Shown here: positions 41,503-50,329 of the stretch, piece after piece | Position numbering within the stretch: position 1 is the first letter of the stretch | Layout of the letters: each line of letters begins with the position of its first letter | Origin: an uncultured Planococcus sp. | GTDB lineage: Bacteria; Bacillota; Bacilli; Bacillales_A; Planococcaceae | DNA length: 64,000 bases | Reading direction: 5' to 3' | Assembly (NCBI GenBank): GCA_947493585.1 | Contig: CANLRI010000001.1 | Location: 1,922,001-1,986,000 of the forward strand | Made by a program: the position numbers and the translations under genes | The notes under the pieces: generated by a model | Database searches by the model: none | Seen by the model: the letters and a program-made list of their open reading frames with translations, nothing else | What the model was told of the DNA's origin: nothing

Positions 41503-42235
41503 TTTGTGATTTTGGGAATGAAGAGTGTGGCGATATTGTTTGTATTCGAGCTTCCATCACTTTGGAACGTCGCCTCCCGGCTTTGGGTTGGCCTCTTGCC
41601 ATAAGCCAGAAAGACCGCCTGTCTTATGGCATCGGCTCACCCTCGGCGCTGGTCGGCTGGGAGATTTCATTGGTTCATGTTTGTTTAGATAGATCTGCTT
41701 CTATAAGTAGTTGCCGGCTAGTGGGGAAATCGCTTCCCTGTCAGGGTTTGTGATTTGAAGGATGAAGGGTGTGGCGATGTTGTTTGTGTTCGAGTTTCCG
41801 TCACTTGGGAACTTCGCCTCCCTGCTTGGGGTTGGCCTCTCACAATGAGCCAGAAAGAACGTCTGTCTCATTGCTTCGGCTCACCCTTGGCGCTGGTCGG
41901 CTGGGAGATTTCATTGGTTCATGTTTATTTAGATAGATCTGCTTCTATAAAGTAGTTGCCGGCTAGTGGAGAAATCGCTTCCCTGTCTGGGTTTGTGATT
42001 TGAAGGATGAAGGGTGTGGCGATATTGCTTCTGTTCGAGTTACATCATCCTGGAACATCGCCTCCCTGCTTGGGGTTGGCCTCTCACAATGTGCCAGAAA
42101 GAACATCTGTCTCATTGCTTCGGCTCACCCTTGGCGCTGGTCGGCTTAGAGATTTCATTGATTCAAGTATGTTTCAACATATCTGCTTCTATAAGTAGTT
42201 GCCGGCTAGTGGAGGAATCGCTTCCCCTTCAAGCG
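41503..42235 (+). repeat. Three tandem copies of a 244-bp repeat with internal hairpins
   Basis: Units begin at about 41503, 41747 and 41992, each opening with TTTGTGATTT and ending with GCCGGCTAGTGG, GAAATCGCTTCCC. Period is 244-245 bp. Units 2 and 3 are more alike than either is to unit 1. Each holds a long imperfect palindrome: on the minus strand CTCCC, GGGTGAGCC, an inner stem, GGCCAACCC, GGGAG. The inner stem is CATAAG/CTTATG in unit 1 and CAATGAG/CTCATTG in unit 2, so pairing is kept while bases change. Unit 3 has one mismatch. No convincing gene is present. Confidence 0.85.
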
Positions 42236-42294
42236 CCGAAACAAATTATCGAAACTAATTTCAGCGAAGGTTAAATATCAGTTCCGCTATAAAA

Positions 42295-42432
42295 GTAGAG
42301 ATGAAGCGGAAAGGGGCCGACGCCTGAGGGACCGCGCGGGCTGGCGAGACAAATGTGCCGCGCTTTTTGCGGCACATTGGCTCAACACCCGCCTCTCGGC
42401 AAGCGTACCCCTTGTAGCGAAATCTCATCCAC
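42295..42432. repeat. Long palindromic element next to the tandem repeats
   Basis: A central 9-bp perfect hairpin (ATGTGCCGC, loop GCTTTTT, GCGGCACAT, 42354-42378) lies between GC-rich arms. The outer ends also pair roughly: GATGAAGCGGAAAGGGG at the left and CCCCTTGTAGCGAAATCTCATC at the right. Noncoding; the whole about 130 bp could fold as one rod. Confidence 0.7.
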
Positions 42433-42544
42433 ATTCATTTTTACAATTCTTTTGAGTTCGTAATGTAATATCATATTAGCAAGCAGAATGTCCTGAATCC
42501 CCACTGTCCCTCTTCTACATTTCATTCGAAAAATTTTGCAACAC

Positions 42545-42578
42545 AAAAAACGCCACCGCAAATGCAGTGGCGTTCCTA
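42545..42578 (-). terminator. Terminator after minD
   Basis: Stem AACGCCACTGC / GCGGTGGCGTT, loop ATTT, then TTTTTTG on the minus strand. Confidence 0.92.
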
Positions 42579-42588
42579 CTATTAAATA

Positions 42589-43392
42589 TTATTTGCTTGA
42601 GAAAATGGATTTCAGTTTGCCGAACATGCCTGGCTTTGGCTTGTCCATGGTCATGAGCGGAACCGATTCACCTAGCAGGCGGCGCGCGATGTTGCGGTAG
42701 CCGAGTGCTGCAGGGTTCGACGGGTCCATGACGACTGGTTCGCCTTTGTTCGAGCTCGAAATGACGCGTTCGTCATCCGGCACGATTCCAAGCAGGTCAA
42801 TCGACAAATGCGTCGTGATTTCGTTGACATCAAGTGCGTCTCCCGCTTCCATCAAATGCGGGCGGATACGGTTAATGATGAGTTTTGGCGCTTCGAGGTT
42901 TTCCTCGAGCTCCAACAAACCGATGATGCGGTCAGCATCGCGCACTGCGGAGATTTCCGGAGTCGTGATGACGATCGCGCGGTCTGCGCCGGCGACGGCA
43001 TTTTTATAGCCTTGCTCGATGCCGGCCGGGCAATCGATGATGATGAAGTCGTAGTCCGCTTTCATCCCTTCAATCAATTCTTTCATTTGCTCCGGGTTGA
43101 CGTCGTTTTTATCGGCCGTCTGGGCTGCCGGAAGCAAGAACAATTTATCTTCGAAGCGCTTGTCTTTGACGAGCGCTTGATGGATTTTGCAGCGGCCTTC
43201 GAGCACATCGATCAAATCGTAGATGATGCGGTTCTCGAGACCCAAAATAACATCCAGGTTGCGAAGCCCGATATCGGTATCGATCAAGCAGACTTTTTTG
43301 CCTTGAAGAGCCAATGCAGTGCCGAGGTTCGCAGTCGACGTCGTTTTGCCGACGCCTCCTTTACCTGATGTAATTACGATAGCTTCTCCCAC
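42589..43392 (-). CDS. minD: Septum site-determining protein MinD
   Basis: 267 aa ParA/MinD-family ATPase. The deviant Walker A motif GKGGVGKTT at about residues 10-18 and IIIDCPAGIE (Walker B) are present; the C-terminal amphipathic helix (MFGKLKSIFSSK) anchors it to membrane. With MinC it blocks division at the poles. It lies 1 bp after minC. Confidence 0.97.
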   Translation of the reverse strand: MGEAIVITSGKGGVGKTTSTANLGTALALQGKKVCLIDTDIGLRNLDVILGLENRIIYDLIDVLEGRCKIHQALVKDKRFEDKLFLLPAAQTADKNDVNPEQMKELIEGMKADYDFIIIDCPAGIEQGYKNAVAGADRAIVITTPEISAVRDADRIIGLLELEENLEAPKLIINRIRPHLMEAGDALDVNEITTHLSIDLLGIVPDDERVISSSNKGEPVVMDPSNPAALGYRNIARRLLGESVPLMTMDKPKPGMFGKLKSIFSSK

Positions 43393-43393
43393 A

Positions 43394-44083
43394 CTAGCTT
43401 CCTCCTTTAAACGTAGAAATTTGCGGACGCAGGAATCTCAGTTCCTGCAGTCGGTCGATGATGATTTTGCCGCTGGTATGTAAATAGGCGCATTCCATTT
43501 CAGGCTGCTCCGACAAGCTGTCGAGTTCGTCGGTCATCGTCTCGAGTTCATCAGCAATCTTCAGATGCGTCGCTTCGAGCCACGATGCAGCGATGACCGC
43601 TTCTTTATTGCCGCTAGCGCCTGCATGGGCAAACCCTTTGAGGCGCCCAAGGACATAGACGTTGCCCCCCGCTTCGATGCGGCCGTTCTGGTTAACATCG
43701 CCGATGACAACGAGGTCGCCTTTAGCTTTGACGACTTGCCCTGAGCGGACGATGCCGACGTATGTTTCCGACTGGCGCTCAGAAATCATCCGGTTGCATT
43801 CTTCGACGGTGACGACATCACATTTTGTGCCGATCACTTTCATCTTCGAATTGTCATGGATAACTTTCTTGATTTCTTCCAACTGGGCTTTGCTGTAATG
43901 GCGATTCGCCAATTGGACCTGTACTTCCGCGTCCCCTTCGAGCGCAGGGTCGGATACTTTCTTCTTCAACTCATCGAGGATTTCCGTATAGGAGGCCATA
44001 TCGTTGAGCTGGATGAGAAGCCCTTTGTTCGTTCCTTTGATATTCACGATATTTTTCAAAAAACCTGTCACCTGCGCTTTCAT
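43394..44083 (-). CDS. minC: Septum site-determining protein MinC
   Basis: 229 aa. The N-terminal FtsZ-inhibiting domain (about 1-105) and the C-terminal beta-helix (about 120-210; GQVVKAKGDLVVIGDVNQNGRIEAGGNVYVLG-type rungs) that binds MinD are both complete. Start overlaps the mreD stop by one base, continuing the mreBCD-minCD operon. Confidence 0.95.
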   Translation of the reverse strand: MKAQVTGFLKNIVNIKGTNKGLLIQLNDMASYTEILDELKKKVSDPALEGDAEVQVQLANRHYSKAQLEEIKKVIHDNSKMKVIGTKCDVVTVEECNRMISERQSETYVGIVRSGQVVKAKGDLVVIGDVNQNGRIEAGGNVYVLGRLKGFAHAGASGNKEAVIAASWLEATHLKIADELETMTDELDSLSEQPEMECAYLHTSGKIIIDRLQELRFLRPQISTFKGGS

Positions 44084-44613
44084 TAATATAACCCGAACTT
44101 AGTGCCACGCTGTGGATCTTGCGTGACCATCATCGACCTGAATACCCAGCCAAGCAAGCCTAAGTACAGGGCGTTGGCGATTAAGGTCGGCCACAATCTG
44201 GATGTCAAAAACGTTCCGGCCGGCGCATCGGTCAAGCCAATCAGTTGGAAGAACAAGTAAAGTGCTACTTCCATCGCAATAAGGAGACCGAGTGCCAGCA
44301 ATGTTGCCGACAGCAAATTCTGTGGAATCTTTTTGAAAAAGTACGCGGCGATCAGGCAGACGGCCGGATACAGAAAAGAATATAATCCAATAATATCAAT
44401 GTAAAAGACATCATACAAGAGGCCGAAGAACAAACCGTAAAACAACGCATGGCGCAGTTCGTAGAAAACGGTCAAAAAAATCAGGAATAAAATGAGGAAA
44501 CGTGGGACGACGTAATAAAACGATCCGCCGATCGACAAGGGCGAAAACAGCCCAAAGATCGGTTCGACGAAAAACAGCACGAGACAGACGATGGGAACAA
44601 GAAAGCGGATCAT
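44083..44613 (-). CDS. mreD: Rod shape-determining protein MreD
   Basis: 176 aa, very hydrophobic, with about five transmembrane segments and the VFYIDIIGLYSFLYP region characteristic of MreD. It is part of the elongation complex with MreB and MreC. It overlaps mreC by 4 bp. A member of this family in a probably coccoid or short-rod genus would be of interest, but the cell shape is not known from the sequence. Confidence 0.93.
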   Translation of the reverse strand: MIRFLVPIVCLVLFFVEPIFGLFSPLSIGGSFYYVVPRFLILFLIFLTVFYELRHALFYGLFFGLLYDVFYIDIIGLYSFLYPAVCLIAAYFFKKIPQNLLSATLLALGLLIAMEVALYLFFQLIGLTDAPAGTFLTSRLWPTLIANALYLGLLGWVFRSMMVTQDPQRGTKFGLY

Positions 44614-45497
44614 GATTCTTCTTCCTCTTCTTCTGTCATCCCGTTGTCTTCGCCGTCGACTTCCGGCGCGAGACGGTCTGCGATGACGACGTGGTTAAGC
44701 ATTGAAAAGTCAGCTGCCGGTTTGACATACGCCAGTTTCGTCAAGCCGAATTCATCGATCGTCACTTCCGTAATTTCCCCGATGACGATGCCTTTCGGGA
44801 AAATGCCGCCGAGCCCGCTTGAGACAACTTGGTCTCCTTCTTTCAAATCGACCGAGAAGTCAATGCGCTTGAGCAGCAACTCGCGGCGTTCCGGGTCGTA
44901 GCCTTCGATCAAACCAAACACATCATCTTCGCCGAGCACCATCGCAGATACGCGGTAGTTCGGGTTTTGCGTCGTCACGAGTTCTACTGTCGACGTGGTT
45001 GGCGTGACGATCGTCACTTTGCCGATCAAACCGCCAGCGGTCATGACCGCCATGTTTTCCTTGACGCCGTGGTTGGTGCCGCGGTTCAAGATGATTTTCT
45101 CTTCCCATTGATCTGGGTTGCGTGCGATGACGACTGCCTGGATCGGGTTGTATTCACGTAAATCTTCTTCTTTGCCGACGAGTTCTTTCAGTTCATCGTT
45201 TTCAGAACGAAGATCGGTCACTTCTGCCTGCACGCCCGCAAATTCCTCGAGGCGTGCTTTTAGCAGGCGGTTTTCTTCAAATGTGTTGATCAGCGAGTCG
45301 ATATTGTCAAAAACACCGGTCACAAAATGTGCGGGCCGTGAAAATACCGATTGCCCGGCGCCTACTGCTTCTTTGACGATTTGTTCGGGCAGCGACACTT
45401 GGCCGCGGTCCCGAAGCGTCAAGGAAATCAAAGCGACGAGCAGGATGACGCCGATCAACAGCAGGATAAGCCGCTTATTCGATAAAAATTGTGGCAT
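44610..45497 (-). CDS. mreC: Cell shape-determining protein MreC
   Basis: 295 aa. One N-terminal transmembrane segment (about residues 8-25), a coiled coil (about 65-105), then the two beta-barrel lobes with VIARNPDQWEEKIILNRG and GGLIGKV. A short acidic Glu-rich tail ends the protein. It scaffolds the elongasome outside the membrane, bridging MreB/MreD and peptidoglycan synthases. Confidence 0.95.
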   Translation of the reverse strand: MPQFLSNKRLILLLIGVILLVALISLTLRDRGQVSLPEQIVKEAVGAGQSVFSRPAHFVTGVFDNIDSLINTFEENRLLKARLEEFAGVQAEVTDLRSENDELKELVGKEEDLREYNPIQAVVIARNPDQWEEKIILNRGTNHGVKENMAVMTAGGLIGKVTIVTPTTSTVELVTTQNPNYRVSAMVLGEDDVFGLIEGYDPERRELLLKRIDFSVDLKEGDQVVSSGLGGIFPKGIVIGEITEVTIDEFGLTKLAYVKPAADFSMLNHVVIADRLAPEVDGEDNGMTEEEEEES

Positions 45498-45544
45498 ATG
45501 AGGCCATCCTCCTTATTGATTGGCTCGTTTAGAGCAGTAAAAAC

Positions 45545-46573
45545 TTAGCGTCTTTCGATCGCGGTACGGTAACGATTGAAGTCTTCGAGCGCGCGCCCGG
45601 TTCCAAGCGCGACACAATCGAGTGGGTGGTCTGCTGTGAAAACCGGCATGCCGACTGCGTTCGCAATCACTTTGTCGAGATTCTTCAACAACGCTCCGCC
45701 GCCCGTCAAGACAATGCCGCGGTCCATGATATCAGACGCCAGTTCAGGCGGCGTCTTCTCAAGCGTGGCCCCTAGGCCGTCAACGATGCGCGTGACGGGT
45801 TCTTTTAGGGCTTGTTCCATTTCGCGAGCGGTAATCGTCAAGGTTTTTGGGAAACCGGTGACGAGGTCACGGCCGCGGATTTCCATGTCCAATTCAGCTT
45901 CTTCTTCGCTTAAAACAGCGGCGGTGCCGATGCCCATTTTCAGGTTTTCGGCTGTGCGTTCGCCGATGACGACATTAAAGCGCTTGCGGACGTATTGCTT
46001 GATCGCCTCGTCCATCTCGTCCCCGCCGACGCGGATCGATTCACTCGATACGATGCCGCCGAGCGAGATGATTGCGACTTCCGCTGTTCCGCCTCCTATA
46101 TCGACGACCATGCTGCCGACAGGTTCCCATACCGGAAGCCCTGCGCCAATTGCTGCAGCGAAGGGCTCTTCGATCGTATAAGCTTCCGCTGCCCCGACTG
46201 CACGCGCAGCATCGAGTACCGCACGCTGTTCAATGGAAGTAACGCCGTAAGGCACGCAAATCATGACTTTACCGCCGCGCCATTTGCCTGGCGCTTTACC
46301 AGTCGCTTCGCTGATGCAATGTTTGATCATCGCGAGTGTCGTGTCGTAGTCGGAAATAACGCCATCACGCATCGGCCGCAATGCAACGATATTGGCAGGC
46401 GTTCTGCCCATCATATCGCGCGCGCGTTTGCCGACAGCGACAATTTCATTCGTGCGGGTGTTTTTGATGACAATCGATGGCTCTCGGAGCACAATGCCGC
46501 GCCCTTTTAAATAGACGAGCGTGTTCGCGGTTCCGAGGTCGATGCCGATATCTTTTGAAGCAAATCCAAACAC
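45545..46573 (-). CDS. mreB: Rod shape-determining protein MreB
   Basis: 342 aa from the GTG at 46573 (AAAGGACC upstream); the longer reading adds an unrelated N-terminus. Actin-fold motifs: phosphate 1 [14 protein letters not shown], phosphate 2 [14 protein letters not shown], and the adenosine motif [13 protein letters not shown]. Filaments direct lateral wall synthesis. In relatives radC lies immediately upstream; here only the 3' end of radC remains next to it. Confidence 0.97.
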   Translation of the reverse strand: MFGFASKDIGIDLGTANTLVYLKGRGIVLREPSIVIKNTRTNEIVAVGKRARDMMGRTPANIVALRPMRDGVISDYDTTLAMIKHCISEATGKAPGKWRGGKVMICVPYGVTSIEQRAVLDAARAVGAAEAYTIEEPFAAAIGAGLPVWEPVGSMVVDIGGGTAEVAIISLGGIVSSESIRVGGDEMDEAIKQYVRKRFNVVIGERTAENLKMGIGTAAVLSEEEAELDMEIRGRDLVTGFPKTLTITAREMEQALKEPVTRIVDGLGATLEKTPPELASDIMDRGIVLTGGGALLKNLDKVIANAVGMPVFTADHPLDCVALGTGRALEDFNRYRTAIERR

Positions 46574-46667
46574 ATGAATCGGTCCTTTCTTATGTAAACC
46601 GGGGGTACCGGCAACAGCTTTGCGCAATACCACCCATTATAGAACATCCGGAAAAAAATATACAGTG

Positions 46668-46808
46668 CTACATGAACCCCTTTTCTTTCAATGAAGTGAA
46701 TTGATGGTCGCCGATGATGATATGGTCGAGCAATTCGATACCGATGATCGAGCCGGCTTCCATGAGCCGCTTCGTGACATCGATGTCTTCAGGGGAAGGT
46801 GCTGGGTT
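46668..46808 (-). pseudogene. radC: 3' fragment of radC, separated by transposon
   Basis: Forty-six codons in frame from the AACCCA core to a TAG stop, giving [20 protein letters not shown] and on to [10 protein letters not shown]. This is the C-terminal end of RadC with the SPED aspartate of the JAMM metalloprotease motif. Joined at AACCCA to the fragment at 51545-52108 it restores one uninterrupted reading frame of about 230 residues, the normal RadC length. Confidence 0.92.
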
Positions 46809-46865
46809 TTATCAAGAGTAAACTATTAAAAATCCATTAAAATCAATACTTTCACTTTGAGAACA

Positions 46866-46880
46866 TGTATTTAAAGTAAA
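46866..46880 (+). repeat. Subterminal 15-bp direct repeat, left copy
   Basis: TGTATTTAAAGTAAA, identical to 51467-51481 and in the same orientation. The copy lies about 58 bp inside the left core, the other about 64 bp inside the right core. It could be a recombinase-binding site. Confidence 0.6.
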
Positions 46881-46887
46881 TAACAAT

Positions 46888-46928
46888 TAAAGCCTGTATC
46901 TTAGTTATCACTTGAGATACAGGCTTTT
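46888..46928. terminator. Terminator at the left end of the transposon, after lnu
   Basis: Stem AAAGCCTGTATCT / AGATACAGGCTTT (12-13 bp) with T-runs in both directions. It ends the lnu transcript before the radC remnant and mreB. Confidence 0.88.
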
Positions 46929-46931
46929 TAT

Positions 46932-47735
46932 TTATTCGTTCATATAATTAAACAGTTTGCCTAAAAAATCATCGCTAATGGTTAATTGATACTGTTTTTC
47001 AACGAGATTTCGAAGTTCCATAACGAGAAGCAAAGAGTTCTTATAGGCTTCATATAGTTCTAATTCATTTAATCGGGCAGTAGTCTTTTTAAACTTTTCA
47101 TAGTTTTCAGGACTAATTTCTTTTTCAAGATTCTTTGTCATATTAAACCAATTATCGGCATTTTCTTCCGCAATTCGAATGAGTTGTAGTATATTTTTTT
47201 GTAATTGAGATAAAAGTTCCAGTGAACGTGCATTTTCCCCTCTTTTAAGAACATTAATCCCCATTAACCATAGGTTGGAAAAATTATTCAATAAAAAATT
47301 TACGTTTTCTTCTGTAAGTCTATTTGGTCCCGGACCTTCCAACTCTGATAAATACAATTCTAGTTGTCCTGTTTCATCATAAATAAACATTGCTTTTGTG
47401 TCAGGAATGTAGCCTGATTCTTTGAATGAAGGAATAATATTCATTTCGTTTTCGGAAAGGAAATGAAATTCACCACGTATTAGATTTTCAAAAATTACTA
47501 CTTCCGTACCGTACTCATTTTGATAGAGTAAAGTGTAGGAAGCGACTTCATTTAGCCATTTTGCTGAATCAAAGGTGGAAATTGTATCATCTTTTAGAAA
47601 AACGTAATATTCTATATCAGAGTATTGATCTCCCTCTCCTTTTGTAAAAGAGCCATACATCATACAAGCAGATATTCGTTCATCTGACTGGACAAGTTCC
47701 TTAACCCTTGCCATTAGTTCCTTTTGTTTTAACAA
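46932..47735 (-). CDS. lnu: Lincosamide nucleotidyltransferase, Lnu(B)/Lnu(G)-like
   Basis: 267 aa, same length as Lnu(B) and Lnu(G). It adenylylates lincomycin and clindamycin at a hydroxyl group, inactivating them. The nucleotidyltransferase signature is visible: CMMYGSF (G28-S29) followed by DQYSDIEYYVF with acidic D40 and E42. The rest (EYGTEVVIFENLIRGEFHF, FLLNNFSNLWLMGINVLKRG) is close to what I recall of Lnu(B). Start is a TTG at 47735, with AAGAAGGAA upstream; unusual start codon, which may limit basal expression. A structured leader precedes it. The exact lnu class cannot be assigned without alignment. Confidence 0.88.
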   Translation of the reverse strand: MLKQKELMARVKELVQSDERISACMMYGSFTKGEGDQYSDIEYYVFLKDDTISTFDSAKWLNEVASYTLLYQNEYGTEVVIFENLIRGEFHFLSENEMNIIPSFKESGYIPDTKAMFIYDETGQLELYLSELEGPGPNRLTEENVNFLLNNFSNLWLMGINVLKRGENARSLELLSQLQKNILQLIRIAEENADNWFNMTKNLEKEISPENYEKFKKTTARLNELELYEAYKNSLLLVMELRNLVEKQYQLTISDDFLGKLFNYMNE

Positions 47736-47770
47736 TTCGATTCCTTCTTTCTTTATTTTGATTCAGGGAG

Positions 47771-47971
47771 AAATAAAAAATCCTCCCAAATAATGTTGGA
47801 AGGATTAGTCATGTCACTTTTTAAGGACTCAAATAAAACTATTTAGCCTTTTTAGCTATTCAGTCTTACATTTATTTAGTATATGGAAAAATGGCCAGAC
47901 TAATCCTAAGTTTTTAAACTGAAATATACTATTTCATTTGTTAAAAATTAGATTAGTTCTTCATTGTCCAC
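47771..47971 (-). promoter_or_regulatory. Putative translation-coupled attenuator upstream of lnu
   Basis: Minus strand, 5' to 3': AAAGGAGAG, then a 7-codon frame from GTG 47971 to TAA 47948 (MDNEELI). Segment 1 ACTAATC (47957-47951) lies inside that frame. Segment 2 GGATTAGTC (47906-47898) pairs perfectly with 7 nt of segment 1 or 9 nt of segment 3 GACTAATCC (47810-47802). Segment 3 overlaps the 5' arm of a terminator (AATCCTTCCAAC / TTGGGAGGATT plus T-run, 47806-47771). So 1:2 allows termination while 2:3 prevents it. A ribosome stalled on the leader would mask segment 1 and allow lnu expression. Structure seen; function inferred. Confidence 0.7.
47948..47971 (-). CDS. Candidate leader peptide of lnu (7 aa)
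   Basis: GTG GAC AAT GAA GAA CTA ATC TAA, encoding MDNEELI, with AAAGGAG about 6 nt upstream of the GTG. An alternative ATG at 47975 with poorer spacing would give MGGQ. It fits the attenuator geometry because its last codons are segment 1. Confidence 0.5.
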   Translation of the reverse strand: MDNEELI

Positions 47972-47992
47972 CCATCTCTCCTTTCGATTAAT

Positions 47993-48030
47993 AGTATATT
48001 AATTTTAACACTTCAAAGTTCAAAGCACAA
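47993..48030 (-). promoter_or_regulatory. Candidate promoter of lnu leader transcript
   Basis: Minus strand TTGTGC (48030-48025), 17 bp, TAAAAT (48007-48002). A second possible -10, TATACT (47998-47993), lies just downstream. Either would start transcription upstream of the leader frame and within the tnpC-lnu gap. Confidence 0.45.
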
Positions 48031-48052
48031 GTTGGTGAAACTCATAGATTAA

Positions 48053-48430
48053 CTATTCTCTAATGTACAAATCTCCGTATAATTTTTGGATCTGGTTCCT
48101 TAATCTTATATTTTCCTCTTCTAATTCCTTTACTCTTGTTTTTAAGGTTTTAATAAGGACTTCTTCAGAACGGGAGCTTTTCTTGGGTTTTGATATTACA
48201 TTTTCTGTTTTTTGCTGTTTTCGGAGAGATTCAATCCTTTGCCTAATATCATGTTCCTTATAAAGCCATGATTTAGAAACATTAGCTTCCTTTGCAACTG
48301 TGTTAAAATTAATAGTCTTACCTTCAAGCGATAGTTTAGAGATAACCTTGTCTACATTTTCTCTAGTCCGCCTGGACTTTTGCTTTGCCAAACGCACAAT
48401 TTCCTCTGTATTTCGTACCTGTTTAACCAT
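48053..48430 (-). CDS. tnpC: Transposition regulatory protein TnpC (Tn554 family)
   Basis: 125 aa, exactly the Tn554 TnpC length. The N-terminal part has an HTH-like stretch ([20 protein letters not shown]), the C-terminal part a leucine-rich coiled coil ([19 protein letters not shown]). In Tn554 TnpC is not absolutely required but affects transposition orientation and frequency. It begins one base after the tnpB stop. Confidence 0.9.
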   Translation of the reverse strand: MVKQVRNTEEIVRLAKQKSRRTRENVDKVISKLSLEGKTINFNTVAKEANVSKSWLYKEHDIRQRIESLRKQQKTENVISKPKKSSRSEEVLIKTLKTRVKELEEENIRLRNQIQKLYGDLYIRE

Positions 48431-50329
48431 CTAACTAATCCCCTTCAGGCTGCCAATTATTTGCTCTAGTCGCTCTTTAACACGGTTATTAGTCTCTATT
48501 TGCCTTTGCCATTGCTTTTCCTTAGCGACTGCCAATAACTCCTCAGTACGATTTAACTGTTCCTCATGCTGCGATAAAAACTGCTTACTTGTACAAAAAT
48601 GAGTACAATCTAAACAAGCATTGGCGTGTGGACAAGAACCTGCTATTACTGGTAATCGGCAATAACCATTTGGAAGAACTTGTGCATTAATATTTTTCTT
48701 GAACCATTGAAGATCAACATCATCGACTTCATTGTCATTATCTAACTCAATTATATCTCCATTATTAGTTACCAGTTTTTCTTTGAATTTTGTAAATTCA
48801 GCTTTAAGGGTTTCATCAAAAATATGAGCATATCTGCTTGTCATTTCAGGACTTTCATGACCCAAAAACTTTTGTACAATATGCTGCGGTACTCCGTTAT
48901 TAATCATTCTTGTTCCTACTGTATGGCGAAAGGCATGGGCATGGAATCTATAAATCTCGCCTGATTTATCGACTATTTTTTGCTCATAAGCTAATTTGTT
49001 TAACTCGTCTCTAAATGTTTCTTGTTTTAATGGCGATCCATCTTTTCTTGGAAAGAGGTATTCACTATCTGGAAACTCCCATGAAACTTTATCTTCCCGA
49101 ACTTTAATCAATAAAGCTACCTCTTTTGATATTGGAACTATATGCTCCTTTTTCATTTTCCATTGATAATACTTTAAAAAGTAATCTCCATCTTTGTCCT
49201 CTAATAGACAACCTTTTTTCAAGGTGCACAATTCGCTTATCCTCATCCCACATTCTTGGACTATCATAGTCATCGTAGCTATATATTCGGGTAATTTATC
49301 AAGATGACTGTTCAATTGCTCCAGAACGTATTCATCTATAAAACGAGGTTTTGCTCTCGGTATTTTGGGATAGTCTTCTGGATAAATTAACACCTTGGAA
49401 GGAATATCATTCCATTCTAGCCTTAGAAGGGTACTAAATAGTCCTTCCAATATAGAGATCCTCCCATTTATTGTGCTAGGCTTTATCCCCATCATATTTA
49501 ATTCGCTTAAATATGCTTCAATTTCCATTCTCGTTAATTGGTTTATTCTCTGAACGTGTTTAAAATTCATGTCCAAGAAATTAAAGAACTCTTTAAGTTT
49601 TTGGGCGATATCACATACATAGGAAAAGCTATCCGTATTTAATCTCAATTTACAATATCTTTTTACGAGTTGTTTAAAATACGTATTGCGAACCCCTTTA
49701 AAGTTAATTACATATTCATATTGTGTCGGATTAACCTTATCATCTGGCAAAGGTAACTTACGTCTATCCCAAATGTCTTTATCCCACTCCTCCCCATCAA
49801 AATAAAAGTCCTCATAAAACTCCATAAATTGTTTTAGATTAGTAACATAGTAAGAATTAGCTTTTACAGGTGTTTTTTCTTGATTAGCAGTAATCTTATA
49901 ATTAGTAGTAGTAATTCTAACACCCTGTTTTGTCAAATATGTTCTATACTCCGTCATTGCTTTTTCAATAGGAACTTCAGTAATTGAAGTAATGCTGGGA
50001 TACTTTAAATCTAAAAAATCTAACATTTTATTAATTACTGTTCCTTTTCTAATCCAGACAGTTTTTGCATTCCATATTCCATTGTTTAAATGGTAAAAAT
50101 AAAAATATTTCAATTCTGTTCTTAACCACAGATTTTTAACACGTTCAAAACGAACCCAACGATTTCTTAAAGCAGGATTCTTACTTAATTCTATGGCAGA
50201 AGGATGTGGACATTTTCTTATATCCCAACTATTATTAGCCCAAAACCCTTGCATTTCTTCATTCATTACAGCTATTTTTTTGCTGATCTCACTCTGACTG
50301 ATAATTTTCCTTTTACTAGAAGCATTCAT
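48431..50329 (-). CDS. tnpB: Tyrosine recombinase TnpB (Tn554 family)
   Basis: 632 aa, compared with 630 in Tn554. The C-terminal catalytic part contains R in [14 protein letters not shown], HxxR in [11 protein letters not shown], His in KFLGHES and nucleophile Tyr in MTSRYAHI. A long N-terminal half of about 330 residues includes the SAM-like DNA-binding domain. After the catalytic domain a Cys/His cluster ([17 protein letters not shown]) may bind zinc, then a coiled tail. It overlaps tnpA by 4 bp (ATGA). Confidence 0.93.
   Translation of the reverse strand: MNASSKRKIISQSEISKKIAVMNEEMQGFWANNSWDIRKCPHPSAIELSKNPALRNRWVRFERVKNLWLRTELKYFYFYHLNNGIWNAKTVWIRKGTVINKMLDFLDLKYPSITSITEVPIEKAMTEYRTYLTKQGVRITTTNYKITANQEKTPVKANSYYVTNLKQFMEFYEDFYFDGEEWDKDIWDRRKLPLPDDKVNPTQYEYVINFKGVRNTYFKQLVKRYCKLRLNTDSFSYVCDIAQKLKEFFNFLDMNFKHVQRINQLTRMEIEAYLSELNMMGIKPSTINGRISILEGLFSTLLRLEWNDIPSKVLIYPEDYPKIPRAKPRFIDEYVLEQLNSHLDKLPEYIATMTMIVQECGMRISELCTLKKGCLLEDKDGDYFLKYYQWKMKKEHIVPISKEVALLIKVREDKVSWEFPDSEYLFPRKDGSPLKQETFRDELNKLAYEQKIVDKSGEIYRFHAHAFRHTVGTRMINNGVPQHIVQKFLGHESPEMTSRYAHIFDETLKAEFTKFKEKLVTNNGDIIELDNDNEVDDVDLQWFKKNINAQVLPNGYCRLPVIAGSCPHANACLDCTHFCTSKQFLSQHEEQLNRTEELLAVAKEKQWQRQIETNNRVKERLEQIIGSLKGIS

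Noticed and set aside
41503..42235. CRISPR array
   Set aside because: The repeat unit is about 244 bp and contiguous with no unique spacers; no cas genes are nearby.
41466..42274. Three or four small plus-strand reading frames of 63-95 codons in the tandem repeats
   Set aside because: They are the same peptide read from successive repeat units in different frames, lack good ribosome sites, and overlap palindromes. Best explained as by-products of the repeat.
46932..47735. Aminoglycoside adenylyltransferase (spc-like, as in Tn554)
   Set aside because: Length of 267 aa and sequence blocks such as CMMYGSFTKGEGDQYSDIE fit the Lnu(B)/Lnu(G) group, not ANT(9).
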